From Heligmosomoides polygyrus polygyrus (lineage: Eukaryota > Nematoda > Chromadorea > Rhabditida > Heligmosomidae): 64,000 nucleotides of DNA. Location: contig OX377203.1 in the NCBI GenBank assembly GCA_947396885.1, positions 62,001 through 126,000 on the forward strand. Reading direction: 5' to 3'. The stretch's first letter is position 1. Each line of letters opens with the position of its first letter. The notes under the pieces are model-generated. The model was not told the origin of the DNA and made no database searches. It saw nothing but the letters and a program-made list of their open reading frames with translations. Positions 33,186 to 44,740 of this stretch are shown here, one piece after another. The position numbers were made by a program, and so were the translations under genes.

Positions 33186-35639
33186 AGTTGATAAAAGTAT
33201 TTTTAGACTTTCTATTTTACAGCCGGAGTTCTCAAAGAGTAGCGGACATTTTAGTATGCAATAGTTTTCAAGAATGTGGCCCACTATCCGATATTACGTT
33301 ATCTCGTTCGCTCGCCACTTCAGCGGGTTTGCCATTCGTTTTTTGAGGAAGAAGTCGAACTTCGAGTAGAAGGGGAGACAAAACATGCCGCTTAGAACAA
33401 CGATGACATGCACATGATGAAACATAAACGGAACACTAACAAAAAGTTGGAGGCAGGAGGGATAACGGAGCAGACCCCCAGAGGAGGGCGAACTGGTCTG
33501 GTCTGGCGGTTTGTTCCTCCTCACAGACGTGAGATAGGCAGATCACTTGCGATCGCACGGCTCGGTTGGAAAAATCTGGTGAAGACAAGGAATGCACTGT
33601 GCTACACTCTACAGTGATTCGAGACATAAACGGGCTAAGCCATATGATGTAGGACTCTGGCGAGATGAAATACATTTTTCAAGACATCGAGGAACTATCT
33701 GGCAGCACTTTCCGGGAGCAGCTCACAGCGCCATCTTTAGGTCCTCTTCTAGGCTAACCGCAATAGCACGACTCAGTGCTCTCCCTCGCTATTGTGAGAA
33801 ACAGCCAGGAAGAAGAGCACATTCAGGGACTCCGGAGCTGCTCGCCTCCGGGGAAGGTGCGTCACCTCCACTCGATGCGCCATGAGTTCATCGCGGAGGG
33901 TACCGATTTAAGCTTCACGAGTGAAGGCGCCTTTCGTCTCGCAGTAAAATTTGCAGGGCCGGGACGTGATCGGCTCCTTACGGTTGTGCTTGTTAGACCT
34001 AGAAGTGACGTAACTGCGTGTAGCGAAAGCCGAGGGTGAAAGCGAATGCACGGAAACCAGTCCCTCGGAGCCGGATCTGGCATCGCGTCGCGCGACGTCG
34101 CGCCTTCGAGTCGTCGAATTCGCGACCACGTCGCTGTAGAGGTGGAACCAGTCACGGGCCTAGCATCACGAAAATGGAACGCGGCTGTCTGCGATGCGAC
34201 AGGGACACAACACAGCCTTAGATCTGCTCCTACGTTTGTGACGAAAAATCCCTCAATGTCGCAAACGATCCGAATCCTACCACGAGAAAACGAGGAAAAT
34301 CCCAGGAGGCCTATGGACGAACCTACGAAGGAAATTCGGAACGCCAAGAACGACACTTCTTTCCTTAAACTTCGGGAAGATCTTGAGAAGGACGCTAAGA
34401 ACGAAACGAGTGAACAAAATGACGGCTAATACGAGGTTCGTTATTTAGCTGAGCCTGCTGTCTCACTTGTGAAAATAAAAAATTAGCGCGAAGCAAATTA
34501 GACGATTTCAAAGCCGCCACTGCTTTTGGATATAGAATGAAAAGTCGAAAATAAACAAGAAGACTTTGAATTAAGAATTTGAATGATAGTACAAAAAGAC
34601 TGTAGACTTTTCTCGATTGACCACCGAAAATCGAAAGAACTCAAAATGGGGGCTGTGTTTAGCTGGTTAGGTCGCAAAAAGTGAAAATAAAAATATACTC
34701 CTTGTTAGTGCAAACTCAAACCCTGGGCGCGTGATAGCAAGGTTAGTGTGGGCGCCAGCTGCTGATTGCGGCTCGCTAAAAGTCTATCGCTCTAGGGTAC
34801 ACGAATTAGTAGCAGACTTTCTGGGAAGGATATAAAATAGCTGGACACTGAGAGTTATTAAGAAGCAAAATGTGTGTCCAAACCACCTTGACGATATCTC
34901 TTAGAAGTAGAATGCATGGCACATCCCACAAATGGATTGATTACGTCGTCCTTTAGCGTTTACATTATTCTGAAGTGAAAAACCAAAACGAAAGTTATAA
35001 TGAGGATGCTCATATTTACGTGCCGGATTCACCAGTCTCGAGATAAAGGTAAAGAAGTCGTCGTCTAACAAAGCAACCGAAAAGCGACAACGAGTAGATG
35101 CGAAGAAAAGGTCGAGGGACGTCTTGGTTCCACGGCTTTCTGGATAACGTGAGATGGCACGGATCACACGAGGAAAGGGATGCGAATGTGCAGGACTAAT
35201 CCTTCTACACTTAGGAGAAGAAGATCGCGACGATCGAAGACGAGAAAGGGGTGAGAATTTGATGTCCATCGCCGCGAAAGACAGCCATGTGAAACGACAA
35301 CATTCATTATTAAGGAGATGGCACAGAAGGATTTAATTGTTTAAAAGAAGAGAAATAGAAGGATTAGAAAAACAAAATGAAATAAAATGAAATCTTATAG
35401 AACCTGACTTACACAGCGAACAAACACCAACATGAAAAGAAATAATTGCTGATAAACTACTAACTGAGTAGACAGCAAGGTTGCAGAAGTTTGCGAAAAA
35501 GAAGGGGTAAATAAACGGAGCGAAAAGCTCAACAGCAGCACTCGGTGAATTCCTCGGAGACGGGGGACGTAGGCTAGCAGCTGTGGACAAATAGTACAAG
35601 CACTGAGACTGAAATGACGGTGAGTTTGGGAGGGCCACA
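33186..35639. other. No firm gene
   Basis: A 127-codon open frame begins at ATG 34046 and ends near 34429 in a CpG-rich patch; it shows no recognised domain and overlaps a longer antisense frame. A SINE fragment lies at 34886. Confidence 0.3.
34886..34961 (+). repeat. SINE 3' fragment
   Basis: 'TTAGAAGTAGAATGCATGGC' and 'GATTGATTACGTCGTCCTTT' match the 3' end of the family. Confidence 0.6.
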
Positions 35640-36280
35640 TGATATGTGTCACGTCACACGCTAATCGGCCGGCCGGGTCGGTTGACCTCCGGTCGCACCG
35701 AGTGGTACGCCCTTGCAACCGGGGCGCCCCTCACATCCCGCAACCGTAGCTACACATTCCCTTCCTCTGAACAATCGCGCAGTTTTCGGGCTCAGCGGAT
35801 CGAAGGAAGGCACAGCCGAACCAAGCCGGAGTCGCGAGGTTCGGGAATCTATATCGGTTGCATAAAAGTCGGCCTCGAGCTAAAAGAGTCAGTTCCTGCG
35901 AGCAGCAGAGACGACGACGGCTGCACAGCGAGCCGAGCGGCGGACGTCCTCAATCTGGAGGCCGGTACGGCGCGCGTCTGATCGGGTGGCGGTATCGGTT
36001 GGTGGCTGGGGTGAGGCCACCTAAGGTCGTCGGGTTGAGGTCAGCAGCCAGCCCTCGCGCCGTCTTCATCACGTCGCGCCCGCTACCGCCGCGTGCGTGC
36101 GCACCGACCGAGACCGCCCGGTACCACCTTGACCACCTCCCCCGTCGTGTGTCCCCCCATCCCGTGCCCCCCCCCCCCCCCCTCCCCGGACGATTGCGAA
36201 ATCGGTGGATGAGATACGGTGTGAAACAATCGCCGTCATCGGCGAACTGCGTGCTGAGGCGCTGATGGGTGAAGAAGGGC
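35640..36280. promoter_or_regulatory. GC-rich island with C-tract
   Basis: CpG-dense and includes a C16-type run near 36167..36182. Long open frames on both strands are compositional and show no domain. Function unknown. Confidence 0.15.
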
Positions 36281-37072
36281 ACCTTGCATCCCGCCACTGG
36301 TCGTCGACCTCCAGCCTTATGGGGCTGCTGACTGTTTAACTTTGTCTTCGCACCACTGAACCTGTTTCCTGTTTCCAACTCTACCATTCTCCCAATATCA
36401 TATTTGGAAGTGGAGCCAGTACGGTTTAATTACACAAGTTTGAGAATCTCCTGGTTACCTGCGTTCAAACTCGACCAAAATAAGGCGCTACAGCTTGACT
36501 CCCCTTTAACGTTGAATAGCTCGTTTCTAGCCAACCTTTAGGAGAAAATTAGCAAAGGAATAGAGAGAGTGTTAACTTAGCGAAAGGTTTTTCGAAGCTC
36601 CGTAATCCAGTGGAAGAACGCTATAGAGCCCAAGCTGAAACTCAAAGGTAACTGCTTTGGAGTGAAAAAGATTCCTATAGGGGATGGTCCGTGTGGTTCG
36701 ATAAAGTTCAGTATGTGGCCCATTTACCACACCAGAGTCAAAATTGGCTACATCCTCGAGTTGCTTCTGTTGCTAGCCCGTGTTCTTGAGCACAGAACGA
36801 CTAAGCATTCCATGAAAGTGCACTGGCCAGGCCAGCTCCCTAATAAGAACAAGGGTTAGTAGTCTTTTTTAACAGTGTACGGAAGACTTTGGACCTTTCC
36901 ATTTAGAATAAATAAATTAGTAAATATCCAGAACGCTTTGACTCAAGATTTCTATTTTCTATTCCCGATGAAAATTACAGCATTGGCGAACACGGGCAAG
37001 TTATTATGGAAGTGGCACGGAGAAATCGCAGGACCCTATTCATTTTTTAAGTCCTGCTATTTCCAATGAACA

Positions 37073-37350
37073 GCGCGGGAGCGCAGTCGGTTATGGGCTG
37101 GCTGCCACGAGCATCCATGGGTAGACCTATGGTTCAGGTCTTGCCCAAGCTAACTAGGTCTTCCATACCTCTACGGATGGTGATTAGATACCAGAAAGTG
37201 TAGTGATAACCCACTGATCTGCTCATCAGCTGGGTACCGCTGACCACTAAATACAACGAGTACGCATTCCAAGTTGTCTCCACTACATCCTTTCAGAGCA
37301 GAATGAGTACTTAGCTCCGCAAAGCGATTGATTAACGCCGATGTTCCCCA
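37073..37350 (+). repeat. tRNA-derived SINE, diverged
   Basis: Head 'GCGCGGGAGCGCAGTCGG', body 'CTTCCATACCTCTACGGATG', 3' portion 'GTCTCCACTACATCC' and 'ATTAACGCCGATG'. More diverged than other full copies. Confidence 0.7.
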
Positions 37351-39147
37351 CTATCTTACTATATATCTCATAAAACATCACACCTGCGAAGCCTATGAGA
37401 CGACAAAAATGGAAAGAAACGATCGTAGGAAAAACTCGATAGAAAAAAACAACAACAAAAATAAGCATCCAAGGAACTCACGTCACGATTAAACACAGAA
37501 ACCAACACAAACAGCTGGAAATGCCACAGAAGAATTTGGCTCATAAGTCCGCGCCAAAAACCTCACCTTTCACGAACCAGCGCTACGGTCTATTCTGTTT
37601 TGAATTATCAAAAGCACTGCGAAAATTAGTTAGTTAATTTATTTGTTGGGTGAGAAAAATAAAAACGAGGCACAACATCGGCTCAGCTAAAAAAAAGCGC
37701 AACGCGCGGATTAACAAAAGGCATGAAATCCCATCTACTCATAAAAAGAAAGAACCAATCCGCTTAATGGAAGAAACAAGCTTAGCACACACGGTGCACT
37801 ACTTTTTAACGACAGGTATAAAGAACCATGAGCCAGAAGTCATAGCGAATAGCGTTGTTGTCACTGTAGTACTCTTGCTGGGTAATTTAAACATCATCTG
37901 GCCTTGCATCAGCTGAATTGCAGAAACTAATTCTTCATTCTAGCCGAGCAGGAACAGTGCAACAGTTCAGATCTGTAGTTGAGGCATCGGGTGGTAGGTT
38001 GTTCTCGATGCAAAAGTCTAGACCCTATCTTTTCGGTGCACATACGACAGGTGACCCTACTTTAACTGCGCCATCACTCACGCAACTAAATAGGATTTTC
38101 AAACAAAATTAGTGTTGTCAAGGTGCTTCAAGAAAATTAAAGTTAAAATGTAGCTTCCACTACTAGCACGATACGATCCGCGAAACACCTGCATATTACT
38201 TCAGCAGTTTGCAGTGTTTTCCGTGGCGACAGTGCTAAATATGACCAGTAAATCCGAGCCGAACAAGCACAGAGATCGCAGGTTATTAGGAGAATCAGTG
38301 ATTGGTTCGTGTGCTAAAACGAAGGTCTGCACGTCGTCATCAATGCGTAGCCAGAACGAGTGTCTATGGGGGTAGCTGAGCAGGAAAAAGAAGCACACAC
38401 GACGCACTCGACGTGCAGAAAAGCACCGAAGAGAGCTGCCGTTGCAGAGTCGCTGCAGCGAAAAAAGTCAAAATCGACTTTGTCGAATGAAAACCGGGCG
38501 AAAGCCAACTGGATAGGGTGCAGCAAGAAGTAGATGTATCGCTTGATGGAGAAGCCGTGTAACGACAGTCAATATTTAAGGGAAAGAATGCTAACACAAG
38601 GAAAACCAGTGCCGTGACACAGGAAGTAGGATGGACCACGCATTCTACTACCTTTACGAGATATCGCGGAGGCATAATGGGGTATGCAGAGTGGTCCATA
38701 TGAAGTATGATGGGCTACAGAAAACTGTAAATCTTTTACGCTACTCTTGGAGGACGTAGTGATCTCATGGCTCAAGGAAAATGCTCAGGGCATCGATTTG
38801 ACCATCCAACGTGATCGGGTATTAGCCAACTCGCCCGATCTCAATACTTAGAATTTGCTGTCTACTCGACCTTGAAGCAGAATACCTACTTCTTCAAACG
38901 GATGTGACTGGATTCGATGAGAAGAATTCCGGTTAAAAAGCATGGGACGCCGGAAATGTTGGCGCGTGCATGCTCAAGCATTTTCGGGAGATGTCGGACA
39001 CTAGTACTGGAGCTGTTTAGGTCATTTTGAATGTGGTGTGTGAGATCTTAGATAGAACTTTTTGGGATTCCTTGAAGGTGTGGGCAGTTTTTTGTGTCAC
39101 ACATCATGCGACACCCCCGTACAATGCAGGGTGGTCCACATAAAGTA
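37351..39147. other. No gene seen
   Basis: AT-rich at first, mixed later. No supported feature except faint SINE-like text near 38635..38660. Confidence 0.4.
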
Positions 39148-39282
39148 TGACACACTTGCTGTGGTCAACCGGTGGACACTAAGTATTTCATCCTTCCTAG
39201 ACAGAAGTAGTAAAATCTCACCAAACCCGAAGGAATGGAAGGCGTGGTTCGCAGGACCAAGAACCTGGAGTCGTAGCGCATG
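39148..39282 (-). repeat. SINE fragment, diverged
   Basis: Plus strand 'TTCATCCTTCCTAGACAGAA' and 'GGAATGGAAGGCGTGGTTCG' followed by 'AGAACCTGG' correspond to the complement of the body and B-box region. The 3' end is missing. Confidence 0.55.
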
Positions 39283-39304
39283 CCAACGTAGTATCATTGG
39301 CCGT

Positions 39305-39467
39305 GGATATCAGCTAGGATTTTGACCACAACATTCGAAAACCGGAATTCGAAACTGCGGTCGTCCACATTATGGACTCGAAGTTGTTGCGGTTCTGGAC
39401 CAACGATCACGAAGGATATTAGCTAGGATTTTGACCACAACATTCGAAAACCGGAATTCGAAACTGC
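39305..39467. repeat. 54-bp direct repeat, spaced 109 bp
   Basis: The block starting GGATATCAGCTAGGATTTTG (39305..39358) recurs at 39414..39467 with one base change. Period 109 bp; the second spacer diverges. Confidence 0.85.
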
Positions 39468-40304
39468 CGGATCGTTAGGAGCACGTTCTAGACTGTGATG
39501 AATGAGACGCAGTTTACTTATTCATTTATTTTATTTTGTTAACTAGAAGCTGCGCGCACAAACCCGAACAATTTGATAAGCTATTAAGAAACTTCTTGGA
39601 GATATTGGTCCATGGGTCTTTTGTATTGGCTCAGTGAATTTGGCATAACGAACTTTGAGAACCTTAAGAACTCAAAGCCAGCCCTATGTGCAAAAAATGC
39701 CGATTTTACCTTGGTTCTAGCTCTTGTCATTTATGTCTTACTTTGACCACCCCTAGGGGTTTTTTAGCAGGTGATGGAGAGCAGAGCGATTTTTTAAAAC
39801 CAGAGACGTAAGTCTATTGAGGATGGGCATTTCTCGCCGGCCACTTTACAGTGCTTCCATATAAGCAGACTGAACGGCCAGATGAGGAATGGGAGCGAAG
39901 GAGAGCAGAGGGGGTTTCGACTGAAGGGCGCACGCGGCAGCCAGGATCCGGCGGTGGCCCGTCGGACCAGCCTTGCCCGCCGCGCCTTCCGCGCGACGGC
40001 GGCGACAGTCTATCAGCGTGGTACCGGCTGAGACGACCTTCCTACCAGTACGCGCCTGGTGGCAGGCACGACGACCACACGACGTCTCTCCTCAAAAAGA
40101 ACTTCCGCGCTGTCGCTGCCGCCGCTGCCGCTGCGCATAGTGATGGCGACCGCACACCTTAGCATCTGGCTGTGCGATGTGGCCAGTCGATGAATGCCTT
40201 TGAACATAAATCGGAATGCGGAATCGGAAAACCAAGTCATTACAGATGTGATACGGAGAACTCGTTGAACTTTATTCGTCATTTTAGCTCATCTTATTTC
40301 CACG
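39468..40304. other. No gene seen
   Basis: Contains a GC-rich patch at 39900..40140 without recognisable protein. Confidence 0.4.
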
Positions 40305-40575
40305 ACGCGCGGTAGCGCAGATGGAAGGGGGCCGGCTCTCGTATGCACGTTGGTTCGGGTTCCTCGCTCAGGCCAAGCCTCCCATCCCCAGTTGGTCGGC
40401 GAATTTGAACCCGACTTGTCTCAGAAGGAAACAACAATGGGTTGTTCTTGGGCTGCCACCACAAGTCATTGTATTGGCCAGTTACGCATTCAAATTGCCT
40501 CCACGTCGTCCCGCAGAAGTAGAAGTGCGTAGCTTATCCGGCATAGGGAATCAGTAACGCCGGCCTTTATCCTTT
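40305..40575 (+). repeat. tRNA-derived SINE, near full length
   Basis: A box TAGCGCAGATGG at 40313..40324, B box 'TGGTTCGGGTTCC', body 'CCGACTTGTCTCAGAAGGAA', tail with 'CGCCGGCCTTTATCCTTTAT'. Ends about 100 bp before a Tc1/mariner-like element. Confidence 0.8.
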
Positions 40576-40677
40576 ATGCTTCTTTACGAAGGGCGCGAGC
40601 TCTGCACTTGGAGAAGGCTCCACGTATTGGTTGCATCCTGAACTGACCTAAAGTTCGGGTCCTGCCGAAGCGAACTA

Positions 40678-41398
40678 AGGGTCCGTTTATACTTCGACGC
40701 CGAGCAACACGACGTCACGTTTGGTGGCCATATTGATCGAACGACGCGATCGATCAAGCGGAAGGCTCGCACCAAGGGAGGCGCATCCGTTCAGTATCAT
40801 GGTTTGGTCATTCATCACAAGCGCCTCTCGTTTTCGTGGATACAGGAGTGAGGATAGATCAGAAGAACTATCTGTATTGATGTCATAAAGAAGCAACTGG
40901 TTCCTTGGCTGGAATCCCACGTCGAGAGTAAGCCGTACGTCTTCCAGCAGGATAAGACTCCTGCGCAGAGTCGAGGATTGTTCAGGACTGGTGCCGCACC
41001 AACTTGAAGGACGTCATTTCGGCAGAGGAATGACCTCTGTATAGACCGGATTTGAATCCACTGAATTACTCAATATGGGAAGTTTTGGAGAACAATGCCT
41101 GCGCTACTTCCCACAAAAGTATGAAGTCGGTGAAGGATGATCTGGTCAAAGCATGGAACGAAATCCACGTGGACTACTTGCGGCGCACCATCGATGCCTC
41201 TCTTCGTCACCTTCGCCCCTGAATTCACAGCAAAGAAGCCCATATAAAATACAAGTGATGCTATTCTGTTCGCTAGGTCATTGTTGACAATTTTATAATG
41301 TGTTGTTATTTCTAACGGCTACGTTTAACGCGTCAATACTTCTTACGCAGCCTGTACATGCTATCGCGTCGCTCAGCGTCGGGAGTATAAACGGGGCC
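40678..41398 (+). mobile_element. Degenerate Tc1/mariner-like element (DD37D-like)
   Basis: Terminal inverted repeats of about 38 bp ('GTCCGTTTATACTTCGACGC' left; right end ends 'AGTATAAACGGGGCC') are flanked by TA. Plus-strand remains include 'KPYVFQQDKTPAQSR' (second catalytic Asp), 'YRPDLNPLNYSIW' (third Asp replaced by Asn) and 'DDLVKAWNEIHVDYLRRTID'. Frameshifts and stops interrupt it, and only the C-terminal half is recognisable. Confidence 0.8.
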
Positions 41399-42689
41399 TA
41401 AAGGAGGCACATTTAAATTATCATGCCTAGGGCTCGAAAAAATTGCAGGTTCCACTTCTTCACCGACAGAATACTTCCAATGTACCTACGTATTACAAAA
41501 AAAGAGCAACTCATTTGAGTATTAATGCATCCAAGGAAGACGTGGAGAAAATACTGGAGCCATGACGGCATTCTCCTATCCCTTTCCAATTCACTTTGCT
41601 CCACCTTTTTACCTAGTTGTTTATTTTAGAACAAGAGTGACAGATTCCTCGACAGCAGCTTAAATAATTCCCATAGACAAAGTGTTAGCGAAATCGGTGG
41701 TCATGGTTTCGTCACCATTGTTCAAAACTACTCAATAATACGGTGCCCCATTGAGGAATGCGAGAAGGGGACCCTCGATCCCTTCCCGCAATCAATTCGG
41801 CCATCCATTCGCCGCAGTAGTCGTTGCGAATGAATCATTTGAATGTGCCCTGCAGCTTCGTCTGGGAAACGTCGGAAATGATCATCACATCACTATAATC
41901 TAACTTTAATTTCAGCTCTAAACCTTTTGTGTGCCAATTTCTGAGCACGACAAGTCCACTCCAGGCCTCACTTTTGCTTTATCAGCCTGCACTGAAGTGA
42001 TGCCATTCCGTGACATTTTTGGACCACCCATGGGCATTGGGCAAAACCGAAGCAGCTTTGTGATCCTCGTCCAACACCCCACAAGACCATACAGGTCTCA
42101 TTCAGAATCTCCGGACCGAGCTCACTGACCTCCCTTGTCAGTAGTGAACACGCCATCTTGTAAAAGTAGCTGCCTCCCAAAAAAACTGAATGCTTGGAAG
42201 CCACTGTGGACTCCAACGCTACAAAATAGTTCTGGAACGCTATTGCAGGAGCATGGATGCTCGGCCACTCGGCGACATCTTCACTCGCTGGTTGAGGTCA
42301 ACAAAAACTATTGCGAACTGGCACAAGAGCTGGCCGCCGTGCAAACCGAACTACGACTGAAGTGGTTGGGAGGTGGCTGCTGGTGGACGTTCCATGGTTC
42401 GTATTTCACTGCATTGGTGAAAAGGTAAGCTGATTGGTTCCCGAAGAAACCTATGTTAAGTCGGCAGTCGCGTCTTGTCCGGTGGCGCTATAACGGGAGG
42501 GACCGTAACTCTTATTGTGAGTACTTAAAAAGCGGATGATGACAAAGGAAGCCCACCACAGATGCTTTGGGCGATAGCACCTCAAAACGTAGCCTCGCAG
42601 CAAGCAGATGATCCAAAGTGCAGACGAATGGGAATTCCGCTCCTTAGTGAAGGAGAGAGGCGCGAACACAAGCAGCTAACTAGAGTCAG
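41399..42689. other. No gene seen
   Basis: Frames around 41930..42430 are open on both strands but I recognise no domain. Confidence 0.4.
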
Positions 42690-43050
42690 ACGCGGCCAGA
42701 TAAGCAGACTCAGGACAGGACAAGCCGCGAGCGGCCTGCAAAGCGAGGCGAGACGCGTGCGTAAACAATGCAGTAAACAACGTTCGTGAGACGAATCGGC
42801 AACACGAACGCTCCGGCGGTCTGGGACGCGGCGCTGACACATACTAGCACCAAAATGGCGGACGCGGCGGCGCCGTTCGGATGCGTGACGAGGCGCCAGC
42901 GGTGCCATGGGGCGCCGACACCTTGTGATGCGAGTGGCGGGAAAGCCGCCGAGATAGCTGGACAACCGGCGACTTATGACCCGGCGGCGGCGTTCCGAAA
43001 GCATTCAGCCGACCAGAGATCGAGGATGCTTGCAAGGGGGATGCCGAGCA
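42690..43050. promoter_or_regulatory. GC-rich island with ATGGCGGAC start
   Basis: CpG-dense. An ATG at 42855 in good context ('CACCAAAATGGCGGACGCGG') opens an Ala-rich frame with no recognised homology and no clear donor. Possible promoter or first exon on either strand. Confidence 0.2.
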
Positions 43051-43183
43051 TCTCAAAGGCTCATTTAGGAGAACAAGCACTACAGCATAAGCTGTTCTCT
43101 TAGCTGCGTTGTCGGTCACTTTGACTTCGAAATGAAAAAGGACTTCTTAGAAGTCATTAATAACAAAATAGAAGCTTACGTGG

Positions 43184-44075
43184 GGCGGAACTTCTGGCGG
43201 TTTTGAAAGATCCACTTCCAACGATTATAACTTTCTTCATGGTAAATGAATTCGATCGAAATAAGCACCATTCCTGCCAACACACTTTTTACAACGCGTA
43301 TTGGTTGAATAATTCCATCAGCGAAAAAAACTGGGTGGTCGAAATGCGATAAATTCTAGAAAGGCTGTTTTTGCGTGGTCCTGATATGCGAAGGCGCAAG
43401 GTCTGGTGAGTATGGCAGGTGAGGCAGAACTTCAATTGCTAATTCGTCTAATTTTCGCATGGTGATTTGCGAAAAGTGTGGGCAGGCGTTGTCGGGTAGA
43501 AGAATGGGACCTCTTCTGTTGACCAGCGCTGAGAGCGAACGAAATTTCTCGAACCACCGTTGCATGGTCCTTTATCCAGCACTATTCGACCCCCGCCCCC
43601 CCCCCCCCCTCCACATGTTCATTTGCCGGACTGTTTCGACGGCGGATTGGCCCAGATTGAAATTGAAACAAAATTTCGTTCGGAATTGCTCTTTCGACGT
43701 ACTCCGATAAGTCTTCGAAGAAACACAACTATTAGGAACAATTCAAATCAGTTTCTTTAAGCCTCAATTGGCTGGTATCGAGGTAATAAGCTGTCACAAC
43801 AATGTTTTGTTGCGATCAAAACTTCTAGCGCCAGGCGGGACTCGAACCCGCACCTCCCTCTGACCGGGCGGGAATGCTCTACGCCATTACACCACCGGGC
43901 CCACGAGGTGTGGATGTTGCAACTATTAGGCTTAGGTACAACAAATTATTCCATGAGGAGCGAATAATTCTGCATTAAATGCTATGCAGGAAGACAAAGT
44001 AAGCTGAATATTTATTCAGTAATAAACGAACGAAAAGCGGTTGTACAAAAACCGCCAGAGCCTTCCGGCCAACCT
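43184..44075 (-). mobile_element. Internally deleted mariner derivative, copy 3, interrupted by another repeat
   Basis: Third copy with the same deletion junction ('QRWFEKFRSL' fused to 'GPILLPDNACPH'), a C14-type tract near 43593..43608, and terminal repeats 'TTCTGGCGGTTTT' near 43190 and 44050. About 190 bp (43750..43940) are absent from the other copies and form a separate tRNA-like repeat, so this copy was hit by a later insertion. Confidence 0.8.
43750..43940 (-). repeat. tRNA-like repeat nested in mariner derivative
   Basis: The complement contains an A-box-like 'TGGCGTAGAGCATT' (43873..43886) and a perfect B box GGTTCGAGTCCC (plus-strand complement at 43837..43848) with a 5-bp T-stem GCGGG/CCCGC. 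The acceptor ends do not pair as in a working tRNA. The flank 'GGTATCGAGGTAATAAGCTG' is shared with 59643..59800. It interrupts the mariner copy 43184..44075. Confidence 0.65.
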
Positions 44076-44077
44076 AA

Positions 44078-44142
44078 TGGGTAGGATGAAGGACGAAGAC
44101 AGCGTTAATCGTTCCCCTTCTGAGACGCACCACGAATTCTAC
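44078..44142 (-). repeat. SINE 3' fragment
   Basis: 'GAGACGCACCACGAATTCTA' is the complement of the 3' region. It abuts the third mariner derivative. Confidence 0.5.
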
Positions 44143-44277
44143 CTTTATGCGATGATGTGTGTGCAATATAGAGCACTATAGTTACCATTAACGCCGGAAA
44201 AGCCCCTATTTACGACACCGCAAAGTAATCGACCGCTTAGTGTTACATCTATCTCGAAAAAATTCTTAGAGTTTTTT

Positions 44278-44740
44278 GCTCATTTGGATCATCACAACAT
44301 AATCTCCCCTAACCATCATGGTTTTCAGACGAAAAGTACAGATAGCTTGATCTATTTTGATTTTGCAAAAACCTTTGAAAGGGTATGTCATAAGAGACTA
44401 AAAGCTAAACTGACTACGGTGGGCATAATCCTTGAATAATTTCTTGGATAGTTGAATTTTTAGGTTGCAGAACCTTACTGTACGCGTTAATTCCAATTAT
44501 TTAGCACATCAACCGGCTCTTAGTGGCGTTCCACAAGGATGTGTCCTATCCCCAATTCTATTCAATATCTGTACCAACCAACTCGCTTCGCTAATAACGA
44601 GCTCAGGAGTGAAATGCGTAACTTTTGCGGACGACTTAAAAATTTACCATAGCTCACCACTCCACAATCAAAATTTTCTGCAACGAGCCATAGATGCTGT
44701 AGAGTTTCCTACGAGTGGCGCACCCTGTGTCAAAGGAAAA
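44278..44740 (+). mobile_element. Non-LTR retrotransposon fragment, reverse transcriptase (CR1-like)
   Basis: First part reads 'LDHHNIISPNHHGFQTKSTD' then 'YFDFAKTFERVCHKRL'. After a frameshift: 'ALSGVPQGCVLSPILFNI' and 'VTFADDLKIYHSS', with the FADD form of the catalytic YxDD box. About 25 residues between the 'GF..' and 'YFDFAK' motifs are missing compared with CR1 elements. Endonuclease part not seen; broken copy. Confidence 0.85.

Noticed and set aside
33862..34356. 164-codon minus-strand ORF overlapping a 127-codon plus-strand ORF
   Set aside because: Both frames are open because of CpG-rich composition; neither shows a recognisable domain.
35950..36387. 145-codon minus-strand ORF
   Set aside because: Lies in a GC-rich, C-tract region with Pro/Arg/Gly-biased frames on both strands; no domain or splice evidence.
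42582..43004. 140-codon minus-strand ORF, Arg/Ser-rich
   Set aside because: Compositional consequence of the GC-rich island; no homology recognised.
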